Below are positions 56,352 to 64,000 of a DNA stretch of 64,000 nucleotides, one piece after another. The notes under the pieces were generated by a model. It did no database searches and was not told where the DNA came from. It was given only the letters and a program-made list of their open reading frames with translations. The stretch comes from Marinomonas posidonica_A (lineage in GTDB: Bacteria > Pseudomonadota > Gammaproteobacteria > Pseudomonadales > Marinomonadaceae): NCBI RefSeq assembly GCF_043643765.1, contig NZ_JBHZSP010000005.1, positions 1 through 64,000 of the forward strand, read 5' to 3'. The translations under genes and the position numbers were made by a program. Within the stretch, counting starts at the first letter, position 1, and each line of letters begins with the position of its first letter.

Positions 56352-59024
56352 ATGTATTTAAAACGACTTCTTAATGCGGCTTTATGTACTCTGTTGACAA
56401 CCAGTGTGCTGGCGTTTACCCCAACCGCCGCACAGATAAATCAATTTCAAAATCTGCCGAAAGCACAGCAAGAAGCGTTGGCAAAGCAATATGGCATAGA
56501 CCTTAGTTCAATGAATTTGCCATCTAATGCGACGGGGGCGCTTCCACAGCAAGCTCCGATGGTTGAGTCGACAATGAGTGCCACTGATGAGAATCTGGTG
56601 GCCGATGAAAAAGACCAAGAGACGACGGATACCAAAGGCTTAACAAAATTTGGTTACGACGTATTGAAAGGCGATGCTCAAGGCTTTACCGTGGTCGACA
56701 ACTTGCCAGTGCCTTTGGATTATCAAATGGGGCCAGGCGACAGTGTCAGTGTGCAAACCTTCGGTAAAACCAGTGCCAATTATGAGCTGACCATCGACAG
56801 AGACGGTCGCTTAAACATCCCAGATCTCGGACCCATATCGGCGGCAGGTCAAACATTTGCGCAGCTAAGAGACCAAATCTCCCGTGTCTTTAAGCAAAAA
56901 GTCATTGGCGTGGACGTATCGATTGCCATGGGCTCTATGCGTACCATGCAGGTTTACATTGTGGGCGAAGTGCAGCAGCCTGGGTCATACAATGTTAATG
57001 CCCTCACCACCATTACCCAAGCTCTCGTTGCCACGGGTGGCGTAAAAGAAACCGGCAGTTTGCGTCATATTCAATTGAAGCGAAAAGGCAAAGTCGTTCG
57101 AGAGTTTGATTTGTACGACTTGATATTAAACGGCGATACGGCCAACGATGTGCGCTTATCCGCTGGGGATACTCTGTTTGTCCCTGCGTTACGCAGCACG
57201 ATTGAGTTAGCTGGTGAAGTACAGCGCCCGGCCATTTATGAATTAAAAAACACCACCAGTTTAGATCAATTGCTTACGATTTCCGGCGGGGCAACACCGC
57301 AAGCCTATTTATCCAAAGTCAGTGTGCGTCGAATGACGGCCGAGGGCGTGAAGCAGTTTACAGTCGATCTGACGAAAGCCGAAGGTCGCCGTTTTGGTGT
57401 TCGCGCAGGGGACCAAATTCAGCTTTTTAAAGCATCCTCTTCATTGAGAGGCGCGATTGCGGTGCGTGGTGATGTGGTGCGTCAGGGGGCGATGGCTTAT
57501 CAAGCTGGCATGCGCATTAGCGATGTAATTGGTTCCATTGAGGACGACTTAAAGCCCAGTGCTGATTTAACCTACGCGTTATTGGTTCGCGAATACAATC
57601 AAGACAAAGACATTGAGGTGTACCAGTTTAACTTGTCGAATGCTTTGCAGTATAAAGACTCGAGAGATAATTTGGCGTTGCAGGAAAAAGATCAAATTTT
57701 TGTCTTTTCGAATGGCTTGGACACAGCCTATTGGGATTCTTTGAACAAGCCCCAAGCAAAGCCTTCTCGTTCTGAAGGCGTTCCTGATCAAGTTAGTACG
57801 TCTAATCAATGGAAGGCCTCTGAAAACATTCCATTGTCAGATCGTGAGTACGTTGATACAGAAACGGGGGCCTTAATAAAACAAGTGAGCACCACCGAGC
57901 TAGACACGGCGCAAGTGGATGATATCTCCAGTTTGGCGCGTAATAGACAAGCCAACAGAGAGGCCTTATTGCAGCCTATTATTGAGCGTCTACTAGAACA
58001 GTCATCATTGGGCGCGCCAGCGGCATTGATTGAAATATCCGGCGCGGTAAAGTTTCCGGGCACTTACCCATTGGCCAAAAATGGCAATTTATCATCCTTG
58101 ATTGCAGCGGCTGGTGGCTTGACCGAAGACGCTTACCTTAGGTCGGCAGAGCTAACTCGACGTGAAAAAGTGTCTAACTATGGGAGAACGGTAAATCGTC
58201 AAATTGGTTTCTCGTTACAGGATGCTCTGACGGGTAAATACCCAGTTTCCCTAAGGCCTCAAGATAACATTATGATTCGTACTCAACCAGGGTATCAAAA
58301 AGACTTGGTGGTGGAATTACAGGGTGAGGTGGTGTTTCCTGGTAAATATGCGTTCCAGCGTGGTGAAACCTTAAAAGACGTTATTGAACGTGCGGGGGGC
58401 TTTACGCCATTTGCTTACCCTGAAGGGGCGGTATTGAGCCGTGAACGTTTGAAACGTCAGGAAAAAGAACGGATTGATTTTCTTACTGCTCAGTTAAAGC
58501 AAGAAATCAGCGCCATGTCGCTTCGCCGTCAAAACACGTCCGCATCGACCCCTGAACAGGCGTTGGCCATTGTGAACCAGCTGGATCAGGCGGAACCGGT
58601 AGGGCGTTTGGTCATAGATGTTAAACAGGCCATGACAGGAGATAAGCAAGCCAATGTGTTATTGGAAAAAGGTGACAAGCTCTTTATCCCAGCCTTAAAC
58701 CCTGTCGTCAGTGTGGTTGGCGAAGTGCAGTTTGCTTCTCACCATACCTTTGATTCGCATTTGGCGGTAGACGATTATTTGGAAGCGGCTGGTGGGCTGA
58801 AGCGTCAAGCGGATTCCGAGCGAGTGTATGTTATTAAGGCCAATGGTTCGGTTGAACTGCCTAATAATTCCTTCTGGTTTAGCCGCAATGATAAGCCCTT
58901 GTCGCCAGGGGATACCATCATTGTGCCGATTAATACGGATTACATGGATAATCTAAGCACCTTATCAACCGCAACTCAGATCTTATATCAATTGGGTGTG
59001 GCTTGGAGCGCGGTGAAGGATTAA
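56352..59024 (+). CDS. Wza-like polysaccharide export protein with multiple SLBB domains
   Basis: 890 residues, more than twice E. coli Wza. Signal peptide about 1-27; no lipobox is visible. A Poly_export domain (LDYQMGPGDSVSVQTFGKT, about 120-205) is followed by about six SLBB-like beta-grasp modules, each starting like GEVQQPGSYNV (about 208), GEVQRPAIYEL, GDVVRQGAMAY, GAVKFPGTYPL, GEVVFPGKYAF and GEVQFASHHTF (about 790). It would form the periplasmic and outer-membrane export conduit. This large type resembles OtnA of Vibrio O139-like clusters. It is paired with a Wzz-like gene. Confidence 0.9.
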   Translation: MYLKRLLNAALCTLLTTSVLAFTPTAAQINQFQNLPKAQQEALAKQYGIDLSSMNLPSNATGALPQQAPMVESTMSATDENLVADEKDQETTDTKGLTKFGYDVLKGDAQGFTVVDNLPVPLDYQMGPGDSVSVQTFGKTSANYELTIDRDGRLNIPDLGPISAAGQTFAQLRDQISRVFKQKVIGVDVSIAMGSMRTMQVYIVGEVQQPGSYNVNALTTITQALVATGGVKETGSLRHIQLKRKGKVVREFDLYDLILNGDTANDVRLSAGDTLFVPALRSTIELAGEVQRPAIYELKNTTSLDQLLTISGGATPQAYLSKVSVRRMTAEGVKQFTVDLTKAEGRRFGVRAGDQIQLFKASSSLRGAIAVRGDVVRQGAMAYQAGMRISDVIGSIEDDLKPSADLTYALLVREYNQDKDIEVYQFNLSNALQYKDSRDNLALQEKDQIFVFSNGLDTAYWDSLNKPQAKPSRSEGVPDQVSTSNQWKASENIPLSDREYVDTETGALIKQVSTTELDTAQVDDISSLARNRQANREALLQPIIERLLEQSSLGAPAALIEISGAVKFPGTYPLAKNGNLSSLIAAAGGLTEDAYLRSAELTRREKVSNYGRTVNRQIGFSLQDALTGKYPVSLRPQDNIMIRTQPGYQKDLVVELQGEVVFPGKYAFQRGETLKDVIERAGGFTPFAYPEGAVLSRERLKRQEKERIDFLTAQLKQEISAMSLRRQNTSASTPEQALAIVNQLDQAEPVGRLVIDVKQAMTGDKQANVLLEKGDKLFIPALNPVVSVVGEVQFASHHTFDSHLAVDDYLEAAGGLKRQADSERVYVIKANGSVELPNNSFWFSRNDKPLSPGDTIIVPINTDYMDNLSTLSTATQILYQLGVAWSAVKD

Positions 59025-59140
59025 TCGGTCCAGATTAATGAGTCCTAAGGTATAGCAAGTTTCGATAGTATTTTGTTTAACACCGTTAATCTGCTGGTGG
59101 TTAAACTCCTAGCTGGTAAGGTTAAAACGTAGAGAAAAAA

Positions 59141-60088
59141 ATGAATAATCACAATTTACCACCTCAATATTATCAACCGAGTGATGATGAGATCGATCTA
59201 AAAGAATTGTTTATTGCCCTTTGGCAAGGCAAGTGGATCATTATTCTACTGACTATAGTGTTTGCAGTGGGTGGTGTGTTCTATGCCTTATCGCAACCGA
59301 ATACTTACAAGGCTGAGGCGGTATTGGCATCGGCAAGCGACAGTGGATCCAGTGGTTTGTCGGCCATGGCATCGCAATTTGGTGGTTTGGCTTCGTTAGC
59401 GGGCATCAGTCTTGGTGGCGGTGGCACGGATAATAAAGCCATGGCACTGGCTGTGTTGCAGTCACGTCAATTCATTAATGCTTTTATTCACAAATACGAC
59501 CTGCTTGTGCCATTGATGGCGGGTAAAGAATGGAATGCTGGTTCTGGTGAATTGCAACTTAACGAAGAAGTTTATGATTCTGTGTCACAGGCATGGATAG
59601 GAGAAGTGTCACCTGGCAAATCTCACACACCAACGGATTGGGGGGCCTATAAAGCGTTCAGGCAAATTCTGTCAGTTGCTGAATCTAATGATAATGGTTT
59701 GGTGACTTTGTCGATTACCCATTTCTCTCCTGTGTTGGCGAAAGAGTGGGTGGATGACTTGGTGATAGAGCTAAACGCTTGGATGAAAGATAAATCGCTA
59801 AAAGAAACCCGTGACAACATTGATTACCTAGAAGAACAAATCGACCGCACTAAAATTGCCGACATGCAGTCCGTATTTTATCAGCTCATCGAAGAGCAAA
59901 CCAAAAACCTCATGCTGGCTGAAGTACAAACTGAGTTCGCCTTTAAAGTGATAGACCCAGCCGTAGTGCCGGAAGAAAAAGCCGGGCCTAAACGCGCCTT
60001 GATTTGTGTGATGGCAACTTTACTTGGCGGTATGCTGGGTATGGGGATTGTGCTTATACACTTTGCCTTCACCAAAAAAGATGAATGA
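59141..60088 (+). CDS. Wzz-family chain-length determinant
   Basis: 315 residues with the Wzz topology: membrane helix 1 (about 32-52, WIIILLTIVFAVGGVFYAL), a periplasmic helical domain and membrane helix 2 (about 286-308) preceded by the conserved PxxPxxP-like segment (VIDPAVVPEEKAGPKRA). No C-terminal tyrosine kinase domain, so it is of the O-antigen/OtnB type. It co-polymerises with the export protein to set chain length. Confidence 0.9.
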   Translation: MNNHNLPPQYYQPSDDEIDLKELFIALWQGKWIIILLTIVFAVGGVFYALSQPNTYKAEAVLASASDSGSSGLSAMASQFGGLASLAGISLGGGGTDNKAMALAVLQSRQFINAFIHKYDLLVPLMAGKEWNAGSGELQLNEEVYDSVSQAWIGEVSPGKSHTPTDWGAYKAFRQILSVAESNDNGLVTLSITHFSPVLAKEWVDDLVIELNAWMKDKSLKETRDNIDYLEEQIDRTKIADMQSVFYQLIEEQTKNLMLAEVQTEFAFKVIDPAVVPEEKAGPKRALICVMATLLGGMLGMGIVLIHFAFTKKDE

Positions 60089-60090
60089 TT

Positions 60091-60322
60091 TGTTCCCTTC
60101 CCCTTATCTCTTCTCCTTTATTCAAGGGAAGGCTAGGATGGGGTTGGATTTTGTAATCTTGTCCCTTCCCCTTTCTTCAAGGGGAAGGCTAGGATGGGGT
60201 TAGGTTTTTGTAACCTTGTCCCTTCCCCTTATATCTTCCAAGGGCAAGGCTTGGGTGGAATTGGGTTTTGTAACCTTGTCCCTTCCCCTTATATCCCCCA
60301 AGGGGAAGGCTAGGATGGGGTT
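60091..60322. repeat. Repeat array E, after the Wzz-like gene
   Basis: Four tandem units of about 55-68 bases, each CCCTTCCCCTT, a few variable bases, AAGGGGAAGGCTAGGATGGG and a TTTTGTAACCTTGT-like tail. The third unit is degenerate (AAGGGCAAGGCTTGGGTGG). The palindrome and the GCTAGGATGGGG tail match the end of array A, and in reverse complement the CCCCACCCTAGCCCTCCCC part of arrays C and D. Confidence 0.9.
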
Positions 60323-60414
60323 GATAACTTGTCTCTTTCGCTACGAGCCCCAAAAACGTCCATTTTACAAACTCGTTTCAAACACATTATTTGCATTATT
60401 ATCCATTCTCATTT

Positions 60415-60462
60415 AAGCTTGTTCAGCAAATGAACGGTATAGGATGTTCACTGAAGAAGCTT
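60415..60462 (+). other. 48-nt stem-loop in the leader of the polysaccharide cluster
   Basis: AAGCTTGTTCAG (60415-60426) pairs with CTGAAGAAGCTT (60451-60462), 11 of 12; after a CAAA bulge TGAAC pairs with GTTCA, closing a GGTATAGGAT loop. No T-run follows. It is 125 bases before the MarR-type regulator start. A smaller hairpin ATCAGT TTTT ACTGAT follows at 60509. Between 60331 and 60587 I see nothing else. Confidence 0.6.
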
Positions 60463-60587
60463 AGAGGGATGGTACAAGCGATCAAACATTTGCCCTCTTT
60501 CTCTTTAAATCAGTTTTTACTGATCTCTTCTTTATTATTGTCCATATCCGTTTGTTATTAATAGCATCTTACTCATAAGGCGCTTAC

Positions 60588-60908
60588 ATGTTAGACGAAG
60601 AAAGTCGCTATAAAATTTTAAAAGAACTCGAGCAAGACCCAGATATCAGCCAGCGAGAGCTAGCCAAGCGCTTAGGCATCAGTTTAGGTAAAGCTAACTT
60701 CTGTCTAAAAGCCTTGATTGAAAAAGGCTTGATCAAAGCAGAGAACTTTAAAAACAATACGAATAAAGTGGGTTATTTATACCTATTAACGCCAAAAGGT
60801 ATTGAAGAAAAAGTGTCTCTGACTCAGCGGTTTTTGAAAAGAAAACTCGCTGAATATGAAGCGCTGGAAAAAGAAATAGAACAACTACGCCAAGAAGTGA
60901 AGACATAA
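60588..60908 (+). CDS. EPS-associated MarR-family transcriptional regulator
   Basis: 106 residues. A winged helix with SRYKILKELEQDPDISQRELAKRLGISLGKANFCLKALIEKGLI (about 6-49), then a C-terminal coiled coil (LAEYEALEKEIEQLRQEV). This small family is typically found at the head of exopolysaccharide or LPS clusters. It lies 92 bases before rfbB and may control the cluster; whether by DNA or RNA polymerase contact is unknown. Confidence 0.88.
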   Translation: MLDEESRYKILKELEQDPDISQRELAKRLGISLGKANFCLKALIEKGLIKAENFKNNTNKVGYLYLLTPKGIEEKVSLTQRFLKRKLAEYEALEKEIEQLRQEVKT

Positions 60909-61000
60909 CGTGTCACTTGTAGGTTAGATGAGACAAGGCACGAGACGTGATCTGACAAATTCTGAATTGGCATAACTATAGAAAATATGGAAGAGGTCAA

Positions 61001-62086
61001 ATGAAAATTCTAGTAACAGGCGGTGCGGGTTTTATTGGTTCTGCAGTGATCCGCCATATTATTCAAAGCACTCAAGACAGTGTGGTGAATGTCGATAAGC
61101 TGACTTACGCGGGGAATCTTGAAAGCCTTACGGATGTTGATAAGTCAGATCGTTATGCTTTTGAGCAGGTCGATATTTGCGATAGTGCAGCGCTTGATCG
61201 TGTTTTTCAAACACACCAGCCAGACGCTGTGATGCATTTAGCCGCCGAAAGTCATGTTGATCGTTCTATTACTGGCCCTGCAGATTTTATTCAAACTAAC
61301 ATTGTCGGTACTTATGCGTTACTGGAAGCGGCCCGTGAGTATTTGAATACTTTAGAAGAAAGTCGTAAAGCCGCATTTCGCTTTCACCATATCTCCACAG
61401 ATGAGGTGTATGGTGAGTTGCCACACCCTGATGAAATGGCAGGCGATCTACCGCTATTTACTGAAATCACACCTTATGCACCAAGTAGTCCTTATTCTGC
61501 AAGCAAGGCATCCAGTGATCATTTGGTTCGTGCTTGGTTGCGTACTTATGGCTTTCCAACAATTGTGACAAATTGCTCCAATAACTATGGTCCATATCAT
61601 TTTCCTGAAAAGCTGATTCCGTTGGTCATTCTAAATGCACTAGAAGGTAAGGCTCTGCCTGTTTACGGAAAAGGCGATCAAATACGTGATTGGCTTTACG
61701 TAGATGACCATGCTCGAGCCTTGTATAAAGTTGTAACAGAAGGAAAGGTGGGTGAAACCTACAATATTGGCGGTCATAACGAAAAGCAAAATATTGATGT
61801 GGTGAAAACCGTTTGTGAGATCTTGGATGAGCTTCGCCCTAAAGATGTTCAGTACGCAGAACAAATTACTTTTGTGACTGATCGGCCAGGACATGATCGC
61901 CGCTATGCAATAGATGCCTTTAAGATGAGTAGAGAGTTAAATTGGCAACCACAGGAAACTTTTGAGACTGGGTTGCGCAAAACCGTTGAATGGTATTTAG
62001 CTAATCAAGACTGGTGTCATAACGTACAAGATGGCTCTTATCAGCGAGAGCGCTTGGGCACTTTAGAGCAGGAGCTTCAACAATGA
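61001..62086 (+). CDS. rfbB: dTDP-glucose 4,6-dehydratase
   Basis: 361 residues of the extended short-chain dehydrogenase family. NAD loop TGGAGFIGSAVIRHI (about 6-20), HLAAESHVDRSI, STDEVYGEL (active site), YSASKASSDH (Tyr-x-x-x-Lys) and NCSNNYGPYHFPEKLIP. It makes dTDP-4-keto-6-deoxyglucose. AAGAGGTCAA precedes the start. It overlaps rfbA by 4 bases. Confidence 0.96.
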   Translation: MKILVTGGAGFIGSAVIRHIIQSTQDSVVNVDKLTYAGNLESLTDVDKSDRYAFEQVDICDSAALDRVFQTHQPDAVMHLAAESHVDRSITGPADFIQTNIVGTYALLEAAREYLNTLEESRKAAFRFHHISTDEVYGELPHPDEMAGDLPLFTEITPYAPSSPYSASKASSDHLVRAWLRTYGFPTIVTNCSNNYGPYHFPEKLIPLVILNALEGKALPVYGKGDQIRDWLYVDDHARALYKVVTEGKVGETYNIGGHNEKQNIDVVKTVCEILDELRPKDVQYAEQITFVTDRPGHDRRYAIDAFKMSRELNWQPQETFETGLRKTVEWYLANQDWCHNVQDGSYQRERLGTLEQELQQ

Positions 62087-62964
62087 AAGGCATAGTGCTA
62101 GCTGGCGGCTCAGGCACGCGGCTTTATCCGATTACCATCGGGGTGTCTAAACAGTTACTGCCTGTTTATGACAAGCCAATGATATATTATCCTCTTTCTG
62201 TGCTTATGTTGGCGGGAATTCGAGAAATTCTCATCATTACTACACCGGAAGACCAAAGCAGTTTTCAGCGCCTTTTAGGTAATGGCTCTAAATTCGGTAT
62301 CGATTTGAGCTATGTGGTTCAACCTAGTCCTGACGGCCTTGCTCAAGCCTTTCTTTTAGGTGAAGGCTTTATTGGTTGTGATGATGTGTGTTTGGTCTTG
62401 GGAGATAATATTTTCTACGGTCATGGGTTTACGCCTAAGTTAAAGCAGGCTGTAGATAATGCAAAAAATGGTCAAGGTGCGACGGTGTTTGGTTACCAAG
62501 TAAATGACCCTGAACGTTTTGGTGTTGTGGAGTTTGATGTAAATAAAAAAGCCATTTCGATTGAAGAGAAACCTGTTAAGCCGAAATCTCATTTTGCTGT
62601 GACTGGGCTGTACTTTTACGATAACTCGGTTGTTCAGTTGGCTAAACAGGTGAAATCATCTGAACGTGGTGAGTTGGAGATTACCTGCCTAAATGAAATG
62701 TATCTCAAACAGAATAAACTTAATGTAGAAATGCTAGGGCGTGGCTTTGCTTGGTTAGATACTGGTACGCATGAGAGTTTACTTGAGGCTGCTCAATTTG
62801 TTGAAACCATAGAAAAGCGGCAAGGCTATAAAATAGCTTGTTTGGAAGAAATTGCTTTTAATCAAGGGTGGCTAGGTAAGGAAGAGTTAGTGCAATTAGC
62901 TAAGCCTTTACTTAAAAATAACTATGGGGAATACATAATGAATTTTGTTGAGGATGAGGCATGA
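62083..62964 (+). CDS. rfbA: Glucose-1-phosphate thymidylyltransferase
   Basis: 293 residues. Nucleotidyl-transfer signature LAGGSGTRLYPIT (6-18), KQLLPVYDKPMIYYPLSVLMLAG, VLGDNIFYGHG and GFAWLDTGTHESLLEA. It makes dTDP-glucose for RfbB. Its gene is downstream of rfbB and overlaps fdtA by 4 bases. Confidence 0.96.
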   Translation: MKGIVLAGGSGTRLYPITIGVSKQLLPVYDKPMIYYPLSVLMLAGIREILIITTPEDQSSFQRLLGNGSKFGIDLSYVVQPSPDGLAQAFLLGEGFIGCDDVCLVLGDNIFYGHGFTPKLKQAVDNAKNGQGATVFGYQVNDPERFGVVEFDVNKKAISIEEKPVKPKSHFAVTGLYFYDNSVVQLAKQVKSSERGELEITCLNEMYLKQNKLNVEMLGRGFAWLDTGTHESLLEAAQFVETIEKRQGYKIACLEEIAFNQGWLGKEELVQLAKPLLKNNYGEYIMNFVEDEA

Positions 62965-63374
62965 GCTTAATTAAATGGATAGAATTTCCTCCGCTGGGCG
63001 ATGATCGTGGCTCATTAGTGGCATTAGAAAGTCAGCAATCTATCCCTTTTGATTTAAAGCGTGTTTATTGCATCTTTGGTACTAAGGAAGGTGTTTCACG
63101 CGGTTTTCATGCTCACAAGCAGTTAAAGCAGGTGGCTGTTTGCGTAACGGGTCGTTGTCGCATGGTATTGGATGATGGAAGGCAACGTGAAGAAATCTGG
63201 CTAGATTTGGCTACGAAAGGTATTTTGATTGAAGATATGGTTTGGCGAGAAATGCATGACTTCAGTGAAGACTGCGTATTACTTGTATTAGCCAGTGAGC
63301 ATTATGACGAAAGTGATTATATTCGTAGCTATAATGATTTTATAGTCCAAATTGAGAAAAAAGGTTTATTATGA
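62961..63374 (+). CDS. fdtA: dTDP-4-keto-6-deoxyglucose 3,4-ketoisomerase (FdtA-like)
   Basis: 137-residue cupin of the WxcM/FdtA group. Seen: LGDDRGSLVALE, VSRGFHAHKQLKQVAVCVTGR (about 49, active-site His pair) and MVWREMHDFSEDCVLLVLAS. FdtA moves the keto group from C4 to C3, on the route to dTDP-3-amino-3,6-dideoxygalactose (Fuc3N); a closely related enzyme gives the gluco isomer (Qui3N). The next expected partner, an aminotransferase, is not in the window. It overlaps the next gene by 4 bases. Confidence 0.9.
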   Translation: MSLIKWIEFPPLGDDRGSLVALESQQSIPFDLKRVYCIFGTKEGVSRGFHAHKQLKQVAVCVTGRCRMVLDDGRQREEIWLDLATKGILIEDMVWREMHDFSEDCVLLVLASEHYDESDYIRSYNDFIVQIEKKGLL

Positions 63375-64000
63375 ATAATATTGTCTCTAAATTTAGGGAA
63401 GAGATTAGAAAGGCGTTGTTATGTCGTGAAGTTGAATTGAAACTCTTGGACCTTTTTTCTGAAGGTTATTTGACGGGAACTGTTCACACTTCAATTGGTC
63501 AAGAGATTACTTCAGTCTTAATTTCAAAATATCTAAAAAGTAGCGACTATAAATTTTCTAATCATAGAGGACATTCACATTATCTTGCTTTAACTGACGA
63601 TCTAGAAGGTATGATAATGGAGTTATTAGGGAAGACTAAAGGCTGTTCAGGAGGGGTTGGTGGCAGTCAGCATTTATATAATAAAGAAAAAAATTTCTTC
63701 TCAAACGGTATTCAGGGAGGGATGGCTCCTATTGCTGCTGGAGTGGCGTACAAATTAAAATCCACTGAAAATATCTCAGTAATTTTTATAGGTGATGGAA
63801 CTCTTGGGCAAGGCGTTCTATACGAAAGTCTCAACGTGTCTGGAATATATGATTTACCTATTCTTTTTATATGTGAAGATAACGGTATGGCACAATCGAC
63901 CCCTACAGAGTTTTTTAAGTTAAATAAACTAAAAAATAGAGTTGAAGGTTTTTCTATTCGTTATGATATAGCTAGTACAGATGATTGGGAAGAGCTAGAT
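63371..64000 (+). CDS. Thiamine-diphosphate dehydrogenase E1 alpha-like protein (partial)
   Basis: 210 codons from ATG at 63371 to the window end, with no stop. The E1 alpha pattern of 2-oxo acid/acetoin dehydrogenases is clear: FSNHRGHSHYLAL (about 61), GGVGGSQHLYN (about 94) and the ThDP motif GDGTLGQGVLYESLN (about 141-155) with EDNGMAQST. The ATGA overlap with fdtA shows co-transcription. E1 enzymes in dTDP-sugar clusters are unusual; it might supply a two- or three-carbon acyl or ketol group for sugar decoration, but that is inference. It looks more AT-rich than the housekeeping genes. Confidence 0.85.
   Translation, partial: MNNIVSKFREEIRKALLCREVELKLLDLFSEGYLTGTVHTSIGQEITSVLISKYLKSSDYKFSNHRGHSHYLALTDDLEGMIMELLGKTKGCSGGVGGSQHLYNKEKNFFSNGIQGGMAPIAAGVAYKLKSTENISVIFIGDGTLGQGVLYESLNVSGIYDLPILFICEDNGMAQSTPTEFFKLNKLKNRVEGFSIRYDIASTDDWEELD

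Noticed and set aside
60331..60587. JUMPstart/ops element ahead of the dTDP-sugar cluster
   Set aside because: No GGCGGTAG core is present. Only an unrelated stem-loop with a GGTATAGGAT loop was found.

Overview
The window looks like a chromosomal segment of a marine gammaproteobacterium close to Pseudomonas/Oceanospirillales, most likely a Marinomonas-type organism (inferred from gene content and order, not from any database match). Housekeeping blocks follow Pseudomonas-like order (ubiE-ubiB-hisE-tatABC; engB beside dsbA and a diguanylate cyclase gene). They alternate with accessory blocks for plant/algal polysaccharide catabolism and for surface polysaccharide export. There are no rRNA, tRNA, phage, transposase or CRISPR genes.

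Layout. 0-12.9 kb: fliL-like, dsbB, rsd/algQ, a beta-propeller lipoprotein, a DUF423 protein, trmB, an H-NS-family protein, tex, azoR with a divergent LysR gene, a flavin-binding oxidase-like protein, glmU and glmS. 12.9-17.5 kb: an oligogalacturonate module (ogl, kdgR, kdgF, an RpiB-family isomerase and a pectin methylesterase without signal peptide). 17.7-27.6 kb: typA, dtd, tatCBA, hisE, ubiB, ubiE, a GGDEF protein, dsbA and engB. 27.9-43.3 kb: a rhamnogalacturonan/L-rhamnose island made of a TRAP transporter, a GH105 unsaturated rhamnogalacturonyl hydrolase, rhaI, a bifunctional aldolase/dehydrogenase, a DeoR regulator, an ABC rhamnose importer, and a single protein that fuses rhamnose mutarotase to rhamnulokinase. 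43.3-47.5 kb: a HigBA-type toxin-antitoxin pair, an FMN-dependent L-lactate dehydrogenase-like enzyme with a divergent LysR gene, and two small membrane proteins. 47.6-48.9 kb: a dense array of palindromic GC-rich repeats that encloses a DUF559 endonuclease-like gene. 48.9-60.1 kb: a beta-CASP metallo-beta-lactamase protein, the yjbEFGH (gfcABCD) exopolysaccharide operon, and a divergent Wzi-like, Wza-like, Wzz-like export set. 60.1-64 kb: another repeat array, an EPS-associated MarR-type regulator, and the start of a dTDP-sugar cluster (rfbB, rfbA, fdtA) that runs off the end inside a thiamine-diphosphate dehydrogenase E1 alpha-like gene.

How the parts fit. The two catabolic blocks handle the two pectin backbones. 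Ogl, KdgF and the RpiB-like isomerase process oligogalacturonides under KdgR. The TRAP system plus GH105 would import and split unsaturated rhamnogalacturonan disaccharides, and the Rha enzymes would then convert rhamnose to DHAP and lactate. The nearby L-lactate dehydrogenase-like enzyme could finish the route to pyruvate. The rha gene order (rhaI-rhaD divergent from rhaR-S-T-P-Q-U-K) matches the rhizobial locus, with U and K fused here.

Most unusual observations: (1) a family of tandem double-hairpin repeats present at several places, with a DUF559 nuclease-like gene lying exactly between two repeat units and ending inside one of them; (2) a member of that family inside the rhaS-rhaT operon junction; (3) the RhaU-RhaK fusion; (4) a 48-nt stem-loop ahead of the polysaccharide cluster; (5) an E1 alpha-like dehydrogenase in a dTDP-sugar operon; (6) a 57-bp attC-like hairpin beside the toxin-antitoxin pair.
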